A stretch of DNA of 64,000 nt from Paraeggerthella sp964369725 (GTDB lineage Bacteria; Actinomycetota; Coriobacteriia; Coriobacteriales; Eggerthellaceae): the NCBI GenBank assembly GCA_964369725.1, contig CAYJGC010000001.1:73140-137139 (forward strand), read 5' to 3'. The translations under genes were made by a program, and so were the position numbers. Shown here one piece after another: positions 1 to 8,188 of the stretch (within the stretch, counting starts at the first letter, position 1; every line of letters starts with the position of its first letter). The notes under the pieces are model-generated. The model did no database searches, was not told where the DNA came from, and worked only from the letters and a program-made list of their open reading frames with translations.

Positions 1-2
1 CT

Positions 3-656
3 ATTGCTCCTGAAGGTGAAAAAAATAACCAACCCTTTAATGAAGCAAATACAAAGAATCAAACGTGGAATGGTGGCGCGTTTTCAACGCAACGCTTTGA
101 AATGCCTGTAGGTGGCTTTGACAATTTAGAGAATCCCGATGCTCTTTCTCAAGAAATCTTCTCTGATCCCTATATTTCTCATGAGATACAAGAAGTAGAG
201 GACTTCCAAAAAGCTGGATTTAGTACGGAAGTTTGGTTTGTTGCCCTTGGTTCAGAACTGTCTCAGAACAGCGGAATGCAGGCCTTCTTGGCAGAACATC
301 AACAAGATTTACGTGGTTCTATCATTATTGAACTTGATGCACTTGGTGCGGGTGACTTATGCATGGTGGAATCTGAAGGTGTATACAAAACGGTTAAAAC
401 ATCTTCTCGCATGAAGCGTTATATCAAAAAAGCTTCTAAAGCAACAAGCACGACAGTGGGTGGGATTTCGCTTCCTTGGAACGAAAGTGCCTCTTCTTTT
501 GCTGCTAAAAAAGGACTTCAAGCAATGCATTTGGTGGGTGTGAAGAACAATAAGCCCGCGTACTATGCCCAAGCCGATGATGTCTTTGAATGTGTAAAAG
601 AAGAATCATTAGAGAAAAATGCTAGTTTTGTTGTGGAGTTGTTAAAGAATATATAA
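3..656 (+). CDS. M28-like peptidase, C-terminal part (5' truncated)
   Basis: The reading frame is open from the first bases of the window, so this is the 3' part of a longer gene whose start lies outside. The readable part is about 217 residues. It contains a block resembling the core of M28-type zinc aminopeptidases (FVALGSE...NSG..., then an IIELDALGAGD segment), where the family has a GSEE-type motif followed by a metal-ligand Asp/Glu region. The usual full metal-ligand set cannot be checked because the N-terminal half is missing. It ends with TAA, followed by about 135 bp of non-coding sequence before the next small gene. Family assignment is moderate; it could be a degenerate or membrane-anchored relative. 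Confidence 0.55.
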   Translation: MAPEGEKNNQPFNEANTKNQTWNGGAFSTQRFEMPVGGFDNLENPDALSQEIFSDPYISHEIQEVEDFQKAGFSTEVWFVALGSELSQNSGMQAFLAEHQQDLRGSIIIELDALGAGDLCMVESEGVYKTVKTSSRMKRYIKKASKATSTTVGGISLPWNESASSFAAKKGLQAMHLVGVKNNKPAYYAQADDVFECVKEESLEKNASFVVELLKNI

Positions 657-697
657 CCACATGCAAACACATCGACAAGGTTGACCCAAAGCTGACC

Positions 698-703
698 TAT
701 AAT
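698..703 (+). promoter_or_regulatory. Candidate -10 box upstream of DUF5679 gene
   Basis: A perfect TATAAT lies 88 bp before the small gene at 792. A TTGACC lies upstream but only 11 bp away, too close for a standard -35, so the -35 assignment is unresolved. Confidence 0.35.
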
Positions 704-791
704 GTGCATTCCACATGAGGTTGTGTGAAAAAGATAGAGTAGAGAGCCTGAATAAAATTCGTTTAGGCAAGAACACAGAGAGGTGCACGGA

Positions 792-944
792 ATGACTATC
801 GAAGCTTACTGCGTAAAGTGTAAGGAAAAAAAGGTTATGCAGGATCCAGTAGAAGGAACCACTAAAAACGGTAAGCCTATTACAAAAGGTAAATGCCCTG
901 ATTGCTCTACGACAATTTGCCGCATTGGAGCAATGAAGAAGTAA
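792..944 (+). CDS. Small zinc-ribbon-like protein, DUF5679 family
   Basis: This 50-residue protein starts at ATG 792, with a GAGAGG ribosome site about 8 bp upstream. It has two CxxC pairs (C7/C10 and C35/C38) around a lysine-rich centre with a KNGKP turn and a TKGKCP strand. This is the arrangement of DUF5679, a short zinc-ribbon-like family common in Actinobacteria and related to C-terminal zinc modules of topoisomerases. Its function is unknown; nucleic-acid binding is an inference from the basic composition. It appears monocistronic: a candidate -10 lies upstream and a strong hairpin follows 22 bp after the stop. It is too short for many ORF cut-offs and easily missed. Confidence 0.75.
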   Translation: MTIEAYCVKCKEKKVMQDPVEGTTKNGKPITKGKCPDCSTTICRIGAMKK

Positions 945-966
945 CCTTCTTGTGATGATTTCTGTA

Positions 967-990
967 ATTACCCACCGCTCGGTGGGTAAT
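967..990 (+). terminator. Hairpin terminator after DUF5679 gene
   Basis: A 10-bp perfect stem (967-976 with 981-990) with a GCTC tetraloop is followed by a moderately T-rich stretch. It lies 22 bp after the stop codon of the small gene. Confidence 0.6.
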
Positions 991-1102
991 TGTCTATCTT
1001 GCAGATAAAACTACCGGGAATTGGTGTGTAAGGAAGTAAGCTATTTGAGGAAAATCTAAAAAAGCTACGAGGAGCTTTATAGGGAAAAGAAAGGGTGAAT
1101 CC

Positions 1103-2449
1103 ATGACTGAAGAAAATGAAATTGCTTTGTATGATAGCTTTAGGGCGATTAATACAATCGATGTTTCAGGGTACGGACAGTTTAATGTAAAGCGCGGACT
1201 CCGTAACGCAGACGGAACCGGGGTAATAGCAGGACTTACCAATATCTCTAACGTGCATGGCTATGTTGTCTCAGACAGCATTAAAGTGGCTGACGAGGGC
1301 GTTTTACGTTACCGCGGATATAACTTATATGATTTATTAAGCAATACAGATATAACTCGCCGTTTTCGCTATGAGGAAATCTCCTATCTTTTGTTAATGG
1401 GAGAGCTTCCTACACAAGAACAGCTCGATGCTTACATAGCAGCTTTAGATGATCAAAGAGAACTTCCCGATGGATTCACGGCATCCATGATCATGAGAAA
1501 TACTCCCCCTGATATCATGAATGTTTTGGCACGCACAATATTGTTGCTTTATGCTTATGACGAACATGCTGAAGATCGTTCGCCGGAACATGAGATAAGC
1601 ACTGCTTTGTCGCTTATATCTCGTTTGCCTCGTATTATGGTTTTGACTTACTTCGCAAAGCAAGCGCGATTCAACAATGGCTCAATGATTATGCATCGCT
1701 TTATTCCTGGTCAATCAACTGCCGAAACTATCCTATCTATGCTGCGTCCCGATCGCCAGTTTAAACCTGAAGAAGCAAGCATGCTTGATATCATGCTGTG
1801 CCTTCATGCAGAACATGGTGGAGGTAATAACTCTTCGTTTACCACGCGAGTTTTGACGTCTGCAGACACTGATGCCTACTCAACATACGCTGGCGCAATC
1901 GGTTCTCTTAAGGGATGGAAACACGGCGGCGCAAACCATCAAGTCTTAGCGATGCAGCGAGACATAAAGGAGCATGTGGACAATTGGTTAGATGAAGGAA
2001 AAGTAGCAGACTACCTTGCAAAGATTGTCAACAAGCAAGCTTTTGATAACACAGGTCTTGTCTACGGTATGGGACACGCGGTTTACACAAAGTCTGATCC
2101 TCGTTCGGTCGTGTGCAAGCGCTTTGCCGAACAGCTAGCAAAGGGAACTGAGTTTGAGGCAGAGTTTGAGCTTCTGAAGACAGTCGAACGCCTAGCTCCG
2201 GAGGTTATACTCCGTGAAAAAGGCACCCGTAAAGATATGTGTGCCAATGTAGATATGTATTCTGGATTTGTCTATTCCATGATGGGTATACCAGAAGACC
2301 TTTTTACCCCTCTCTTCGCTTGCGCGCGTATGTCTGGCTGGGCAGCGCACCGATTTGAGGAAATTGTATCAGGCAAGCGTATTATTCGACCTGCATACAA
2401 ATCTTCTCTCAATGAGGAGCGTAGTTACCAAGAAATTGATGGAAGATAG
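1103..2449 (+). CDS. gltA: Citrate synthase
   Basis: This 448-residue citrate synthase condenses acetyl-CoA and oxaloacetate into citrate in the cytosol, the entry to the 2-oxoglutarate/glutamate branch in anaerobes. The catalytic residues can be placed: His274 in KHGGAN, His325 in GMGHAVY and Asp384 in NVDMYSG. The length is typical of the family. ATG 1103 is preceded by AAAGGGTG at good spacing. No aconitase or isocitrate dehydrogenase lies beside it. It stands alone between the DUF5679 terminator and a hairpin shared with the converging tRNA-Ser. The citrate synthase call is secure; a 2-methylcitrate synthase specificity cannot be excluded by sequence reading alone. Confidence 0.93.
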   Translation: MTEENEIALYDSFRAINTIDVSGYGQFNVKRGLRNADGTGVIAGLTNISNVHGYVVSDSIKVADEGVLRYRGYNLYDLLSNTDITRRFRYEEISYLLLMGELPTQEQLDAYIAALDDQRELPDGFTASMIMRNTPPDIMNVLARTILLLYAYDEHAEDRSPEHEISTALSLISRLPRIMVLTYFAKQARFNNGSMIMHRFIPGQSTAETILSMLRPDRQFKPEEASMLDIMLCLHAEHGGGNNSSFTTRVLTSADTDAYSTYAGAIGSLKGWKHGGANHQVLAMQRDIKEHVDNWLDEGKVADYLAKIVNKQAFDNTGLVYGMGHAVYTKSDPRSVVCKRFAEQLAKGTEFEAEFELLKTVERLAPEVILREKGTRKDMCANVDMYSGFVYSMMGIPEDLFTPLFACARMSGWAAHRFEEIVSGKRIIRPAYKSSLNEERSYQEIDGR

Positions 2450-2462
2450 GCTATAAAATAAA

Positions 2463-2487
2463 AATCCCGTATGATTCATACGGGATT
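2463..2487. terminator. Bidirectional hairpin between gltA and tRNA-Ser
   Basis: A 9-bp stem (2463-2471/2479-2487), extendable to 12 bp, with a 7-nt loop. Read on the minus strand it is followed by TTTTTATTTTA, so it terminates tRNA-Ser. On the plus strand it lies 13 bp after the gltA stop and is followed by AAACTTTTC, so it may serve both genes. Confidence 0.75.
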
Positions 2488-2496
2488 AAACTTTTC

Positions 2497-2584
2497 TGGC
2501 GGAGGAAGTAGGATTTGAACCCACGGTACCTTTCGGCACAACAGTTTTCAAGACTGCCGCCTTCAACCACTCGGCCATTCCTCC
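2497..2584 (-). tRNA. tRNA-Ser (anticodon TGA)
   Basis: On the minus strand the sequence begins GGAGGAATGGCCGAG and ends in an encoded CCA. It has a long variable arm as expected for a class II tRNA, a GGTTCAAATCC T-loop and an anticodon loop CTTGAAA, giving TGA. The length is 88 nt including CCA. Confidence 0.95.
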
Positions 2585-2604
2585 ATGCGGTAATGCGAGG
2601 AAAA

Positions 2605-2633
2605 ACTTTATCACTGTTTAGTGGGTAGCACAA
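2605..2633 (-). promoter_or_regulatory. Candidate promoter of tRNA-Ser(TGA)
   Basis: On the minus strand TTGTGC and TAAAGT are separated by 17 bp, about 20 bp upstream of the tRNA 5' end. The match is moderate (3/6 and 4/6), but spacing and position fit. Confidence 0.45.
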
Positions 2634-2736
2634 GATGTTTTGCTAAAATTCTTTAATACAACCAAGTTCTTCCATCAAAAGGGACGACTGCTTAGTATGT
2701 TTGTTGTTTGAAATTAATGACAAGTGCTTTATCGCG

Positions 2737-2742
2737 TATAAT
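2737..2742 (+). promoter_or_regulatory. -10 box of tadA, suggesting a leaderless mRNA
   Basis: A perfect TATAAT ends 6 bp before ATG 2749, so transcription would start at or next to the start codon. No Shine-Dalgarno sequence precedes that ATG. A clear -35 is not seen at 16-18 bp. Confidence 0.45.
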
Positions 2743-2748
2743 AAGCCA

Positions 2749-3252
2749 ATGAATGATGACTACTATATGAGATTAGCGCTTGAAGAAGCGCAAAAAGCCC
2801 TAATGCAGGACGAAGTTCCCATTGGGGCTGTGGTGGTGTATGAACCCATAGATCTTGCCACCCGAAGACCTTTAGCGGCTCCTCTGATTTTAGCGCGTGC
2901 CTTTAATTTGCGAGAAACCACTAAAGACCCTGCAGGTCATGCAGAGTTTTTAGCGATGAAAGAAGCATCTCTGCACCTTGATGCATGGCGTCTGTCGTTT
3001 TGTACGGTATATGTGACGCTGGAGCCTTGTATCATGTGTGCGGGGCTTATGCATCAGTCAAGAATAAGCCGTTGTGTATATGGAGCTGCAGATCCTAAGG
3101 CGGGTGCTTTGGGGTCTTTGTATTCCATCAACGAAGACAAGCGTCTTAACCATAATTTTGAGGTGACTTCAGGTGTTTTAGCTGATGAATGCAGTGATTT
3201 GTTAAAAGATTTTTTTACAGAACGTCGCAAGTGTAAAAAGATAATTCCATGA
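2749..3252 (+). CDS. tadA: tRNA-specific adenosine deaminase TadA
   Basis: TadA converts adenosine to inosine at the wobble position of tRNA-Arg(ACG); that substrate tRNA is itself encoded at 36669. The cytidine-deaminase zinc site is complete: H64-A-E66 and P93-C94-x-x-C97 (numbered from ATG 2749). The TadA-typical YGAxDPKAGA stretch and LNH near the C-terminus are also present. An insert of about 15 residues (near 31-45) lengthens the loop after the first strand. A longer frame opens at TTG 2701, but it has no ribosome site and adds a non-conserved N-terminus, so ATG 2749 is preferred (167 residues). ispE follows 21 bp after the stop. Confidence 0.9.
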   Translation: MNDDYYMRLALEEAQKALMQDEVPIGAVVVYEPIDLATRRPLAAPLILARAFNLRETTKDPAGHAEFLAMKEASLHLDAWRLSFCTVYVTLEPCIMCAGLMHQSRISRCVYGAADPKAGALGSLYSINEDKRLNHNFEVTSGVLADECSDLLKDFFTERRKCKKIIP

Positions 3253-3273
3253 GTGATAACAAAAAGGGAAGAC

Positions 3274-4278
3274 ATGTTAAAGAAAGACAAAATCATGGTA
3301 AATAAGGTTGATATGTTTGAAACCGCACGCATTGCGCAAGGAACTTATAAGGCTGCCTTTCGTGGCTCACATGCAGTAAAAGCAGTAGCGCCAGCAAAAG
3401 TTAATCTCTATCTTGAGGTTGGGAATGTGCGCCCTGATGGTTACCATGACGTACTCACCGTGATGCACACCTTGTTACTCCACGATGTAATGCATATAAA
3501 AGTTGAGAGCGCGGAAGATGAGCAAGGTCTTGAAATTAAATTACTTTGTCGTGCAGCTGAGGGGCTTGAAGAGCTCAACATTGATACAGAAAGCAATATT
3601 GTAACGCGTGCAATTCGTTTATTGGCAAAGCTGACTGGGCGCAGTGCGCATGAGACGGTATTTGTTGATCTTGAGAAGAATATACCCGCGCAGGCAGGGT
3701 TAGGAGGCGGCTCCTCAGACGCAGCCGCTGCCTTGGTGAGTATGGCTTCACTGTGGGGAATAGATCGCAACGACCCATGTCTGGAACAGGCCGCGAGACA
3801 ATTAGGCTCTGACGTTGCATTTTTCCTGCGGGGGTCGTGCGCACTTTTTTCAGGTGTAGGCGATGTGTTCGAGCGCTCGCTAACACACCTTGGTTCTTTT
3901 GTGGTTCTGGTTAAGGCTGAGGGCGGAGTGTCGACCCCTTCTGCATACCGGGCGTTTGATGACGATCCGCAGATGATTGATCCTGAGAACCGTGCCAAGG
4001 CTTTAGGCGCGACGAGCGCTCAAGAGGTTCCGCTCCAAAACAATCTAACTGCCGCCTCACAGGTGCTTTTACCTGAGTTAAAGGAAGTTGAGTCATGGCT
4101 TCTGAAGCAAGCGGGAATAACAGATGTGTTGATGTCGGGCAGCGGAGCAGTAACCTTTGCGTTGTGCTCTTCCGCAAAAGATGCATCGAGCGTGGTTGCT
4201 GAAGCACGTGCGAAAGGATGGTGGGCGCGTTCAACCCTGTTTGCTCCAACGCGAGCAGCAGTGGTTCCGCTGCGTTAA
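3274..4278 (+). CDS. ispE: 4-diphosphocytidyl-2-C-methyl-D-erythritol kinase IspE
   Basis: This GHMP-family kinase phosphorylates CDP-methylerythritol in the MEP isoprenoid pathway, which also supplies the menaquinone side chain. The N-terminal PAKVNLYLEV strand, the ATP-binding loop AGLGGGSSDAAAAL (GHMP motif 2) and the C-terminal MSGSGAVTFAL motif are all present. ATG 3274 has AAGGGAAG upstream and is preferred over GTG 3253. The protein is 334 residues, slightly longer than usual because of an N-terminal extension before the KAVAPAKVNL strand. It follows tadA closely, probably in the same transcript. Confidence 0.92.
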   Translation: MLKKDKIMVNKVDMFETARIAQGTYKAAFRGSHAVKAVAPAKVNLYLEVGNVRPDGYHDVLTVMHTLLLHDVMHIKVESAEDEQGLEIKLLCRAAEGLEELNIDTESNIVTRAIRLLAKLTGRSAHETVFVDLEKNIPAQAGLGGGSSDAAAALVSMASLWGIDRNDPCLEQAARQLGSDVAFFLRGSCALFSGVGDVFERSLTHLGSFVVLVKAEGGVSTPSAYRAFDDDPQMIDPENRAKALGATSAQEVPLQNNLTAASQVLLPELKEVESWLLKQAGITDVLMSGSGAVTFALCSSAKDASSVVAEARAKGWWARSTLFAPTRAAVVPLR

Positions 4279-4544
4279 TTTTTGTAGCTGTGATTTCTCG
4301 ATTTAGTGGGGGCGAAGGCGTCCATAATTGCACAAAATAGAGTCGCAAGTATCTTTGAGGCTCCAGGAAAGGATTACACCGGAGTGTGTGCAGTTATACA
4401 AAGCAGGGGAGCTGCTATTTCTTCCTCTTGTGATGCTGCTGTAAGTCGAGTTGAGAGTACCCGCGTGGGTAAAATGCTAGTAGGCTTTAGGATTTGACGA
4501 GGTCCACGCGAAACTATAGGGCTTAACAAAAGAAAGGATGAATC

Positions 4545-4907
4545 ATGTTTGCTCGACTTACCCGCATGTTACCCCTCGTTGTTCTTTTGTTGGTGCTCGC
4601 TCTCGTAGTTTATTTGGTGCTTGCGTATAAATATTCACCAAACCGTGCGAAGGAAATTCTTATCAAGTTGTTTTTGTTGCTTACAAGTATTCTTATGGGT
4701 TTCTTTGGGCTGGTGGGACTGTATTCCTGGTTTGAAAGCAATAAGGGAGTTTTTGAACTTGCTCTGGGATTTTTTCTCGTTGCTTTTGTGGGGTTTGTTA
4801 TAACCTTGGTGTGTAGAATGGTTTTTCTTGCTCGCCATCCGCAATACCGAAAAAAACCAACAAAAACGAGACGTTTAGGGAGCCAATCTTGGTGGCACCG
4901 AAAATAA
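4545..4907 (+). CDS. Small membrane protein, unknown function
   Basis: This 120-residue protein starts at ATG 4545 with AGAAAGGA upstream. Three hydrophobic segments are visible (about residues 9-28, 40-61 and 68-91), followed by a basic, arginine/lysine-rich cytoplasmic tail. No family motif was recognised. It lies 266 bp after ispE and upstream of a converging tRNA-Ser. The strong ribosome site and clean membrane topology support a real gene, but the role is unknown. Confidence 0.65.
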   Translation: MFARLTRMLPLVVLLLVLALVVYLVLAYKYSPNRAKEILIKLFLLLTSILMGFFGLVGLYSWFESNKGVFELALGFFLVAFVGFVITLVCRMVFLARHPQYRKKPTKTRRLGSQSWWHRK

Positions 4908-5119
4908 ATCTAAAAACTTAATAGTTTTATCAGCAGGCTGATTTTTAAGGTCCAACAAGCGAGAAAAGGGTACATCATAGCAGTCTTGCAGAACTTCTGT
5001 GACGTATCAGTAGGGTTATTTACAAAACCCTGCAAGTGAGGGCGATTAAAAATGCATTCTGTGTTTTTGGGAGTTTGGCACGTCATGGCGAATAAAAAGA
5101 GTGTTTTCGCAAACCATAG

Positions 5120-5210
5120 TGGCGGAGAGCCGGGGATTTGAACCCCGGATACGCTTGTGGCGTATACTCGCTTAGCAGGCGAGCACCTTCGGCCTCTCGG
5201 TCAGCTCTCC
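5120..5210 (-). tRNA. tRNA-Ser (anticodon GCT)
   Basis: The minus strand reads GGAGAGCTGACCGAGAGG... with a long variable arm, T-loop GGTTCAAATCC and encoded CCA (91 nt). The anticodon loop CTGCTAA gives GCT. Confidence 0.95.
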
Positions 5211-5234
5211 GTGATACAATACGTGCGGTTTGCT

Positions 5235-5263
5235 ATGATACCGCGACTGCGCCAAACATGCAA
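5235..5263 (-). promoter_or_regulatory. Promoter of tRNA-Ser(GCT)
   Basis: On the minus strand TTGCAT and TATCAT are separated by exactly 17 bp, with the -10 ending 25 bp before the tRNA 5' end. The two boxes match the consensus at 4/6 and 5/6. Confidence 0.6.
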
Positions 5264-5410
5264 GAAGGAGTATAGTATAAATTACAACTAAGACACTTTT
5301 TTGCAGGAAGTTTTTGGGGTGGTTCTAGATTGTTGAATCAGCGCATAACCTTTGTGCTTGTGCTGGTAGCACTGTTTGCTTTTTAGGTTTATCCAATTAA
5401 GGGAGTATTC

Positions 5411-5920
5411 GTGATAGAAAAAGATAACATTATTCTTATAGGAATGCCGGGTGCAGGAAAATCAACGCTCGGTGTTGTTTTGGCAAAGATATTAAACTAC
5501 CAGTTTGTTGACTGTGATCTAATTATTCAGCAAAAACAAGATAGGACGCTGCAGGAGATTATAGATACTGAGGGCGTAGAAGCTTTTATTCAGATTGAGG
5601 GGGATGTTCTTGCGAATATTAATGCAACTAAAAGCATTATTTCTACGGGTGGCTCCGCAATTTACTCTGATGAAGGAATGAAACATCTTAGTGAGATAGG
5701 CAGGGTTGTATACCTAAAGATTTCGTATGAACAGCTTACAACAAGGCTAACTGATTTGCAGGAGCGAGGGGTAGTGATGAAGGAGGGAATGAGTATGAGT
5801 CTCAGCGACCTTTTTGCCGAACGAGCTCCTTTGTATGAAAAGTATGCACACACTACTGTTGATGTAGACGACTTAAGTATTACAGCGGCTGCACGAAAGG
5901 TGGCAGCCGCTGTATCTTAG
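5411..5920 (+). CDS. Shikimate kinase-like P-loop kinase (atypical)
   Basis: This 169-residue protein has the shikimate-kinase fold: Walker A GMPGAGKST (11-19), Asp34/Asp36 in DCD, and ERAPLYEKYA with Arg138. Start GTG 5411 has AAGGGAG upstream. Several substrate-site positions depart from true shikimate kinases. The FRxxE arginine (Arg58 in the Mycobacterium tuberculosis enzyme) is Ile60 here, and the GGG motif is G80-G81-S82. The lid reads RGVVM instead of the usual RPLL type. The same variant pattern (TGGS, RGIV, RxPLYEKYA) is familiar from clostridial proteins annotated as shikimate kinase. No other aro gene is nearby. The kinase call is secure; the shikimate substrate is not. Confidence 0.7.
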   Translation: MIEKDNIILIGMPGAGKSTLGVVLAKILNYQFVDCDLIIQQKQDRTLQEIIDTEGVEAFIQIEGDVLANINATKSIISTGGSAIYSDEGMKHLSEIGRVVYLKISYEQLTTRLTDLQERGVVMKEGMSMSLSDLFAERAPLYEKYAHTTVDVDDLSITAAARKVAAAVS

Positions 5921-6086
5921 GTAAGCCTTAAGAGCAAGCTATGGTTTTGGATCTCGTTTCAAGGAGCTTACGGAGACCGGTTTTCCCCATTTTAAGTGAG
6001 GAAATCTAGGTCATACAGGCTATTGAGTTCCTCGCAAGACCTTCCAAAATCTTATTGATTGCCTAAGTTTCTTCGCAACATGAGTC

Positions 6087-7547
6087 TTACCAATGACAAA
6101 CAACCACGTCACCCTCTTGAATAAGTGAGTAAAGTTGAGCCGCCTTGTCGGAAGGTAGGTTCACACAGCCATGGCTTCCCGCACCATCTGCATACAGGGT
6201 ACCCCCAAAAGCTGCTTGCCAGTCTGCATCATGAAGCCCAATAGCATTACCAACAAACGGCATCCAATATTGAACAACGGTTTCATAAATCTGGACACCG
6301 TTTTCGTATCCTTTAAGTGTTGAAGGGCTTTGTTTTTGATTCAGCCAATACACGCCTGAAGGGGTGTCATAGGTGCCATCAGGTTTACCGGAAACAATGT
6401 CTGACTCCCAGATAAGCGCACCTGAGTCGTCATATAGGCGTGCATGCTGTTCGGAGAGGTCGATATCTAGATAGCGGTTGCCCCAGTCTTTGTTGAGCTC
6501 TCCCGAATATTCGGTACCATATGACAGGGTGGGGACTTCTACCGTTGAAACGGTACTTGCGGCTACGGAATCGCGAACTATGGTAAGAAGAGCGGCGCTG
6601 TCAATCTCCCATCCATATATACCGCCCGAAACCGTTATCTGCTTTCCGTCACTTCGTGTGTAAACGCGGGTGTCTCCTACGGTGTTGTTGTTTGTTACTA
6701 ACGTATTAACCCAGTTGGTAAGTGCTGTTTCGTCAAGAATAGCATTAGCTTCGGCATCGAGGGTAATCCATCCTGATAGCAAGCTTGCGTCAACTACTCC
6801 AATCGGGTAAGCACCCATGGTAAGCGTGAGGTTTGTGGCGAGCCAGGCATTAGCGGTAGAAATCGCAGCATTTAGACGCTCGTCAGATTTTTTAATAGTA
6901 GGCTGGAGTAGCTGATCTTCGGTAATGGTTGCATTGCGAGAAAGATGAGCAAGCGCTTCTTCGGCAACTTTTATCACTGCTTCTATGTCAAGAGCGGTGC
7001 CTATTGATTCGGGAGTGATGGTGTATGACTTGGTTGCCTCATCATAGCTAAGCGCAGCATTGGTAGGCGCAATGGCCTCTGTATTAAAGGCCTCAATTGC
7101 AGGCGTTATACTTTCGGTAAGCGTCTCTTTTTTAGAGCTTGCAACTAATTTGTCCGAGTAGTCATGATGTTTGGTGATTTCGAGGGGCCACATCCAAGAA
7201 TTGGCAGAAGCCAGCATATCATCGACTACTGAAGCCGCATCAATAGTAAGACCTGCTTGTTCAGGAGTTAATTCGAGCTCAAATTCTTCACCAGAGATAT
7301 CAAGTGTGTAGTTCGAAATTTTGTCTCCAAGTGCTTCTTCTGCTTCTGAAAAGGTCTTAAACGATAGGTTTATGCCGCCTGCTGAAGTGTCGGGAAAAAA
7401 TCGTTCCGAAAAATAGAGGGCAACTCCCACGTAAACCACTAACAAGAGTGCAGCAAGCGTTAAAAGCATGATAGACACAACTTTTAAAGGGTTGACCTTG
7501 CGATCTTTTGTGGGAGGAATTGGTGGAGAAACAGGAGGGTTGTTCAT
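6087..7547 (-). CDS. L,D-transpeptidase with PG-binding domain
   Basis: This 486-residue cell-wall enzyme has a proline-rich cytoplasmic N-terminus, one membrane anchor (about 22-48), and an extracytoplasmic putative peptidoglycan-binding region (about 60-330, PG_binding_4-like). A C-terminal YkuD catalytic domain follows. The YkuD signature is clear: GLHDADW, then S458-H459-G-C461 with Cys461 as nucleophile. It would form 3-3 cross-links or attach proteins to peptidoglycan. ATG 7547 has AAGGAT upstream. It is divergent from rlmH, with a candidate promoter at 7600-7627. Confidence 0.9.
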   Translation of the reverse strand: MNNPPVSPPIPPTKDRKVNPLKVVSIMLLTLAALLLVVYVGVALYFSERFFPDTSAGGINLSFKTFSEAEEALGDKISNYTLDISGEEFELELTPEQAGLTIDAASVVDDMLASANSWMWPLEITKHHDYSDKLVASSKKETLTESITPAIEAFNTEAIAPTNAALSYDEATKSYTITPESIGTALDIEAVIKVAEEALAHLSRNATITEDQLLQPTIKKSDERLNAAISTANAWLATNLTLTMGAYPIGVVDASLLSGWITLDAEANAILDETALTNWVNTLVTNNNTVGDTRVYTRSDGKQITVSGGIYGWEIDSAALLTIVRDSVAASTVSTVEVPTLSYGTEYSGELNKDWGNRYLDIDLSEQHARLYDDSGALIWESDIVSGKPDGTYDTPSGVYWLNQKQSPSTLKGYENGVQIYETVVQYWMPFVGNAIGLHDADWQAAFGGTLYADGAGSHGCVNLPSDKAAQLYSLIQEGDVVVCHW

Positions 7548-7599
7548 GTGGTTATCCTTGCGTGTTTTTAGTGAGTTAAACCCTGTAAAGGTACTTTAT

Positions 7600-7627
7600 A
7601 GTATACGTAGCAAGGCAAAATACGCAA
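7600..7627 (-). promoter_or_regulatory. Candidate promoter of L,D-transpeptidase gene
   Basis: On the minus strand TTGCGT and TATACT are separated by 16 bp, about 53 bp upstream of the start codon. Confidence 0.5.
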
Positions 7628-7717
7628 CAATTGCCACGAAACGAACCAAATATTGTTACTTGCTTAGGCAAAGTCGTGTGTTTGTAATATTTTTATAGGT
7701 GTCTGGATGGAGAAAGC

Positions 7718-8188
7718 ATGAAATGTAGCATTGTAGCCGTTGGAAAACTTAAAGAAAAATTTTGGAGTGCTGCGTGCGAAGAGTACCTCAAAAGGCTACA
7801 ACCCTATATGAAGACTACGGTAAAAGAAGTGGCAGACATTAATCCCGATACCGCGGGGGGTATTTCTGCGGCACGTATAAAAGAGGGTGCTGCGATCGTT
7901 TCGGCAATTTCGCCGTCAAGTCATGTGGTGTTGTTAGATATAAAAGGAAAGCAACACTCCAGCGAAATGCTCTCTTCTTATCTTGATGAGTGTGCCCTTT
8001 GTGGGAAAAGTGACCTAGCTTTTATTATTGGTGGTTCGGATGGCGTAAGCGATGAGGTGCGCAGTCGCGCTGACGCAACGCTTTCTTTTGGACCTATTAC
8101 CCTGCCTCATAATTTGGCGCGCGTGGTTTTGCTTGAGCAGTTGTATCGTGCCCAAAAAATTTCTCGCGGAGAGCCTTATCATAAATAA
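7718..8188 (+). CDS. rlmH: 23S rRNA pseudouridine-1915 N3-methyltransferase RlmH
   Basis: This 156-residue SPOUT methyltransferase modifies pseudouridine 1915 in helix 69 of 23S rRNA. The family landmarks are present: VGKLKEKFW near the N-terminus, LDIKGKQHSSE, the SAM-binding knot IIGGSDGVS, and the C-terminal LLEQLYRAQKISRGEPYHK tail that is nearly invariant in RlmH. The length is exactly typical. It is separated from the next gene by about 200 bp that contains three short GCAGGCT copies (8285-8308). Confidence 0.95.
   Translation: MKCSIVAVGKLKEKFWSAACEEYLKRLQPYMKTTVKEVADINPDTAGGISAARIKEGAAIVSAISPSSHVVLLDIKGKQHSSEMLSSYLDECALCGKSDLAFIIGGSDGVSDEVRSRADATLSFGPITLPHNLARVVLLEQLYRAQKISRGEPYHK

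Noticed and set aside
3441..3998. 185-codon antisense ORF inside ispE
   Set aside because: It is a shadow of a well-supported GHMP kinase gene; composition mirrors the opposite strand.
4306..4497. 63-codon plus-strand ORF between ispE and the small membrane protein
   Set aside because: It starts with GTG, lacks a convincing ribosome site and matches no family I recognise. I also considered RNase P, tmRNA, SRP RNA and common riboswitches here and saw none of their core motifs.
5330..5386. 18-codon hydrophobic micro-ORF before the shikimate kinase-like gene
   Set aside because: It starts with TTG, is very short and ends early. It could be a remnant of a membrane protein start, but nothing supports expression.
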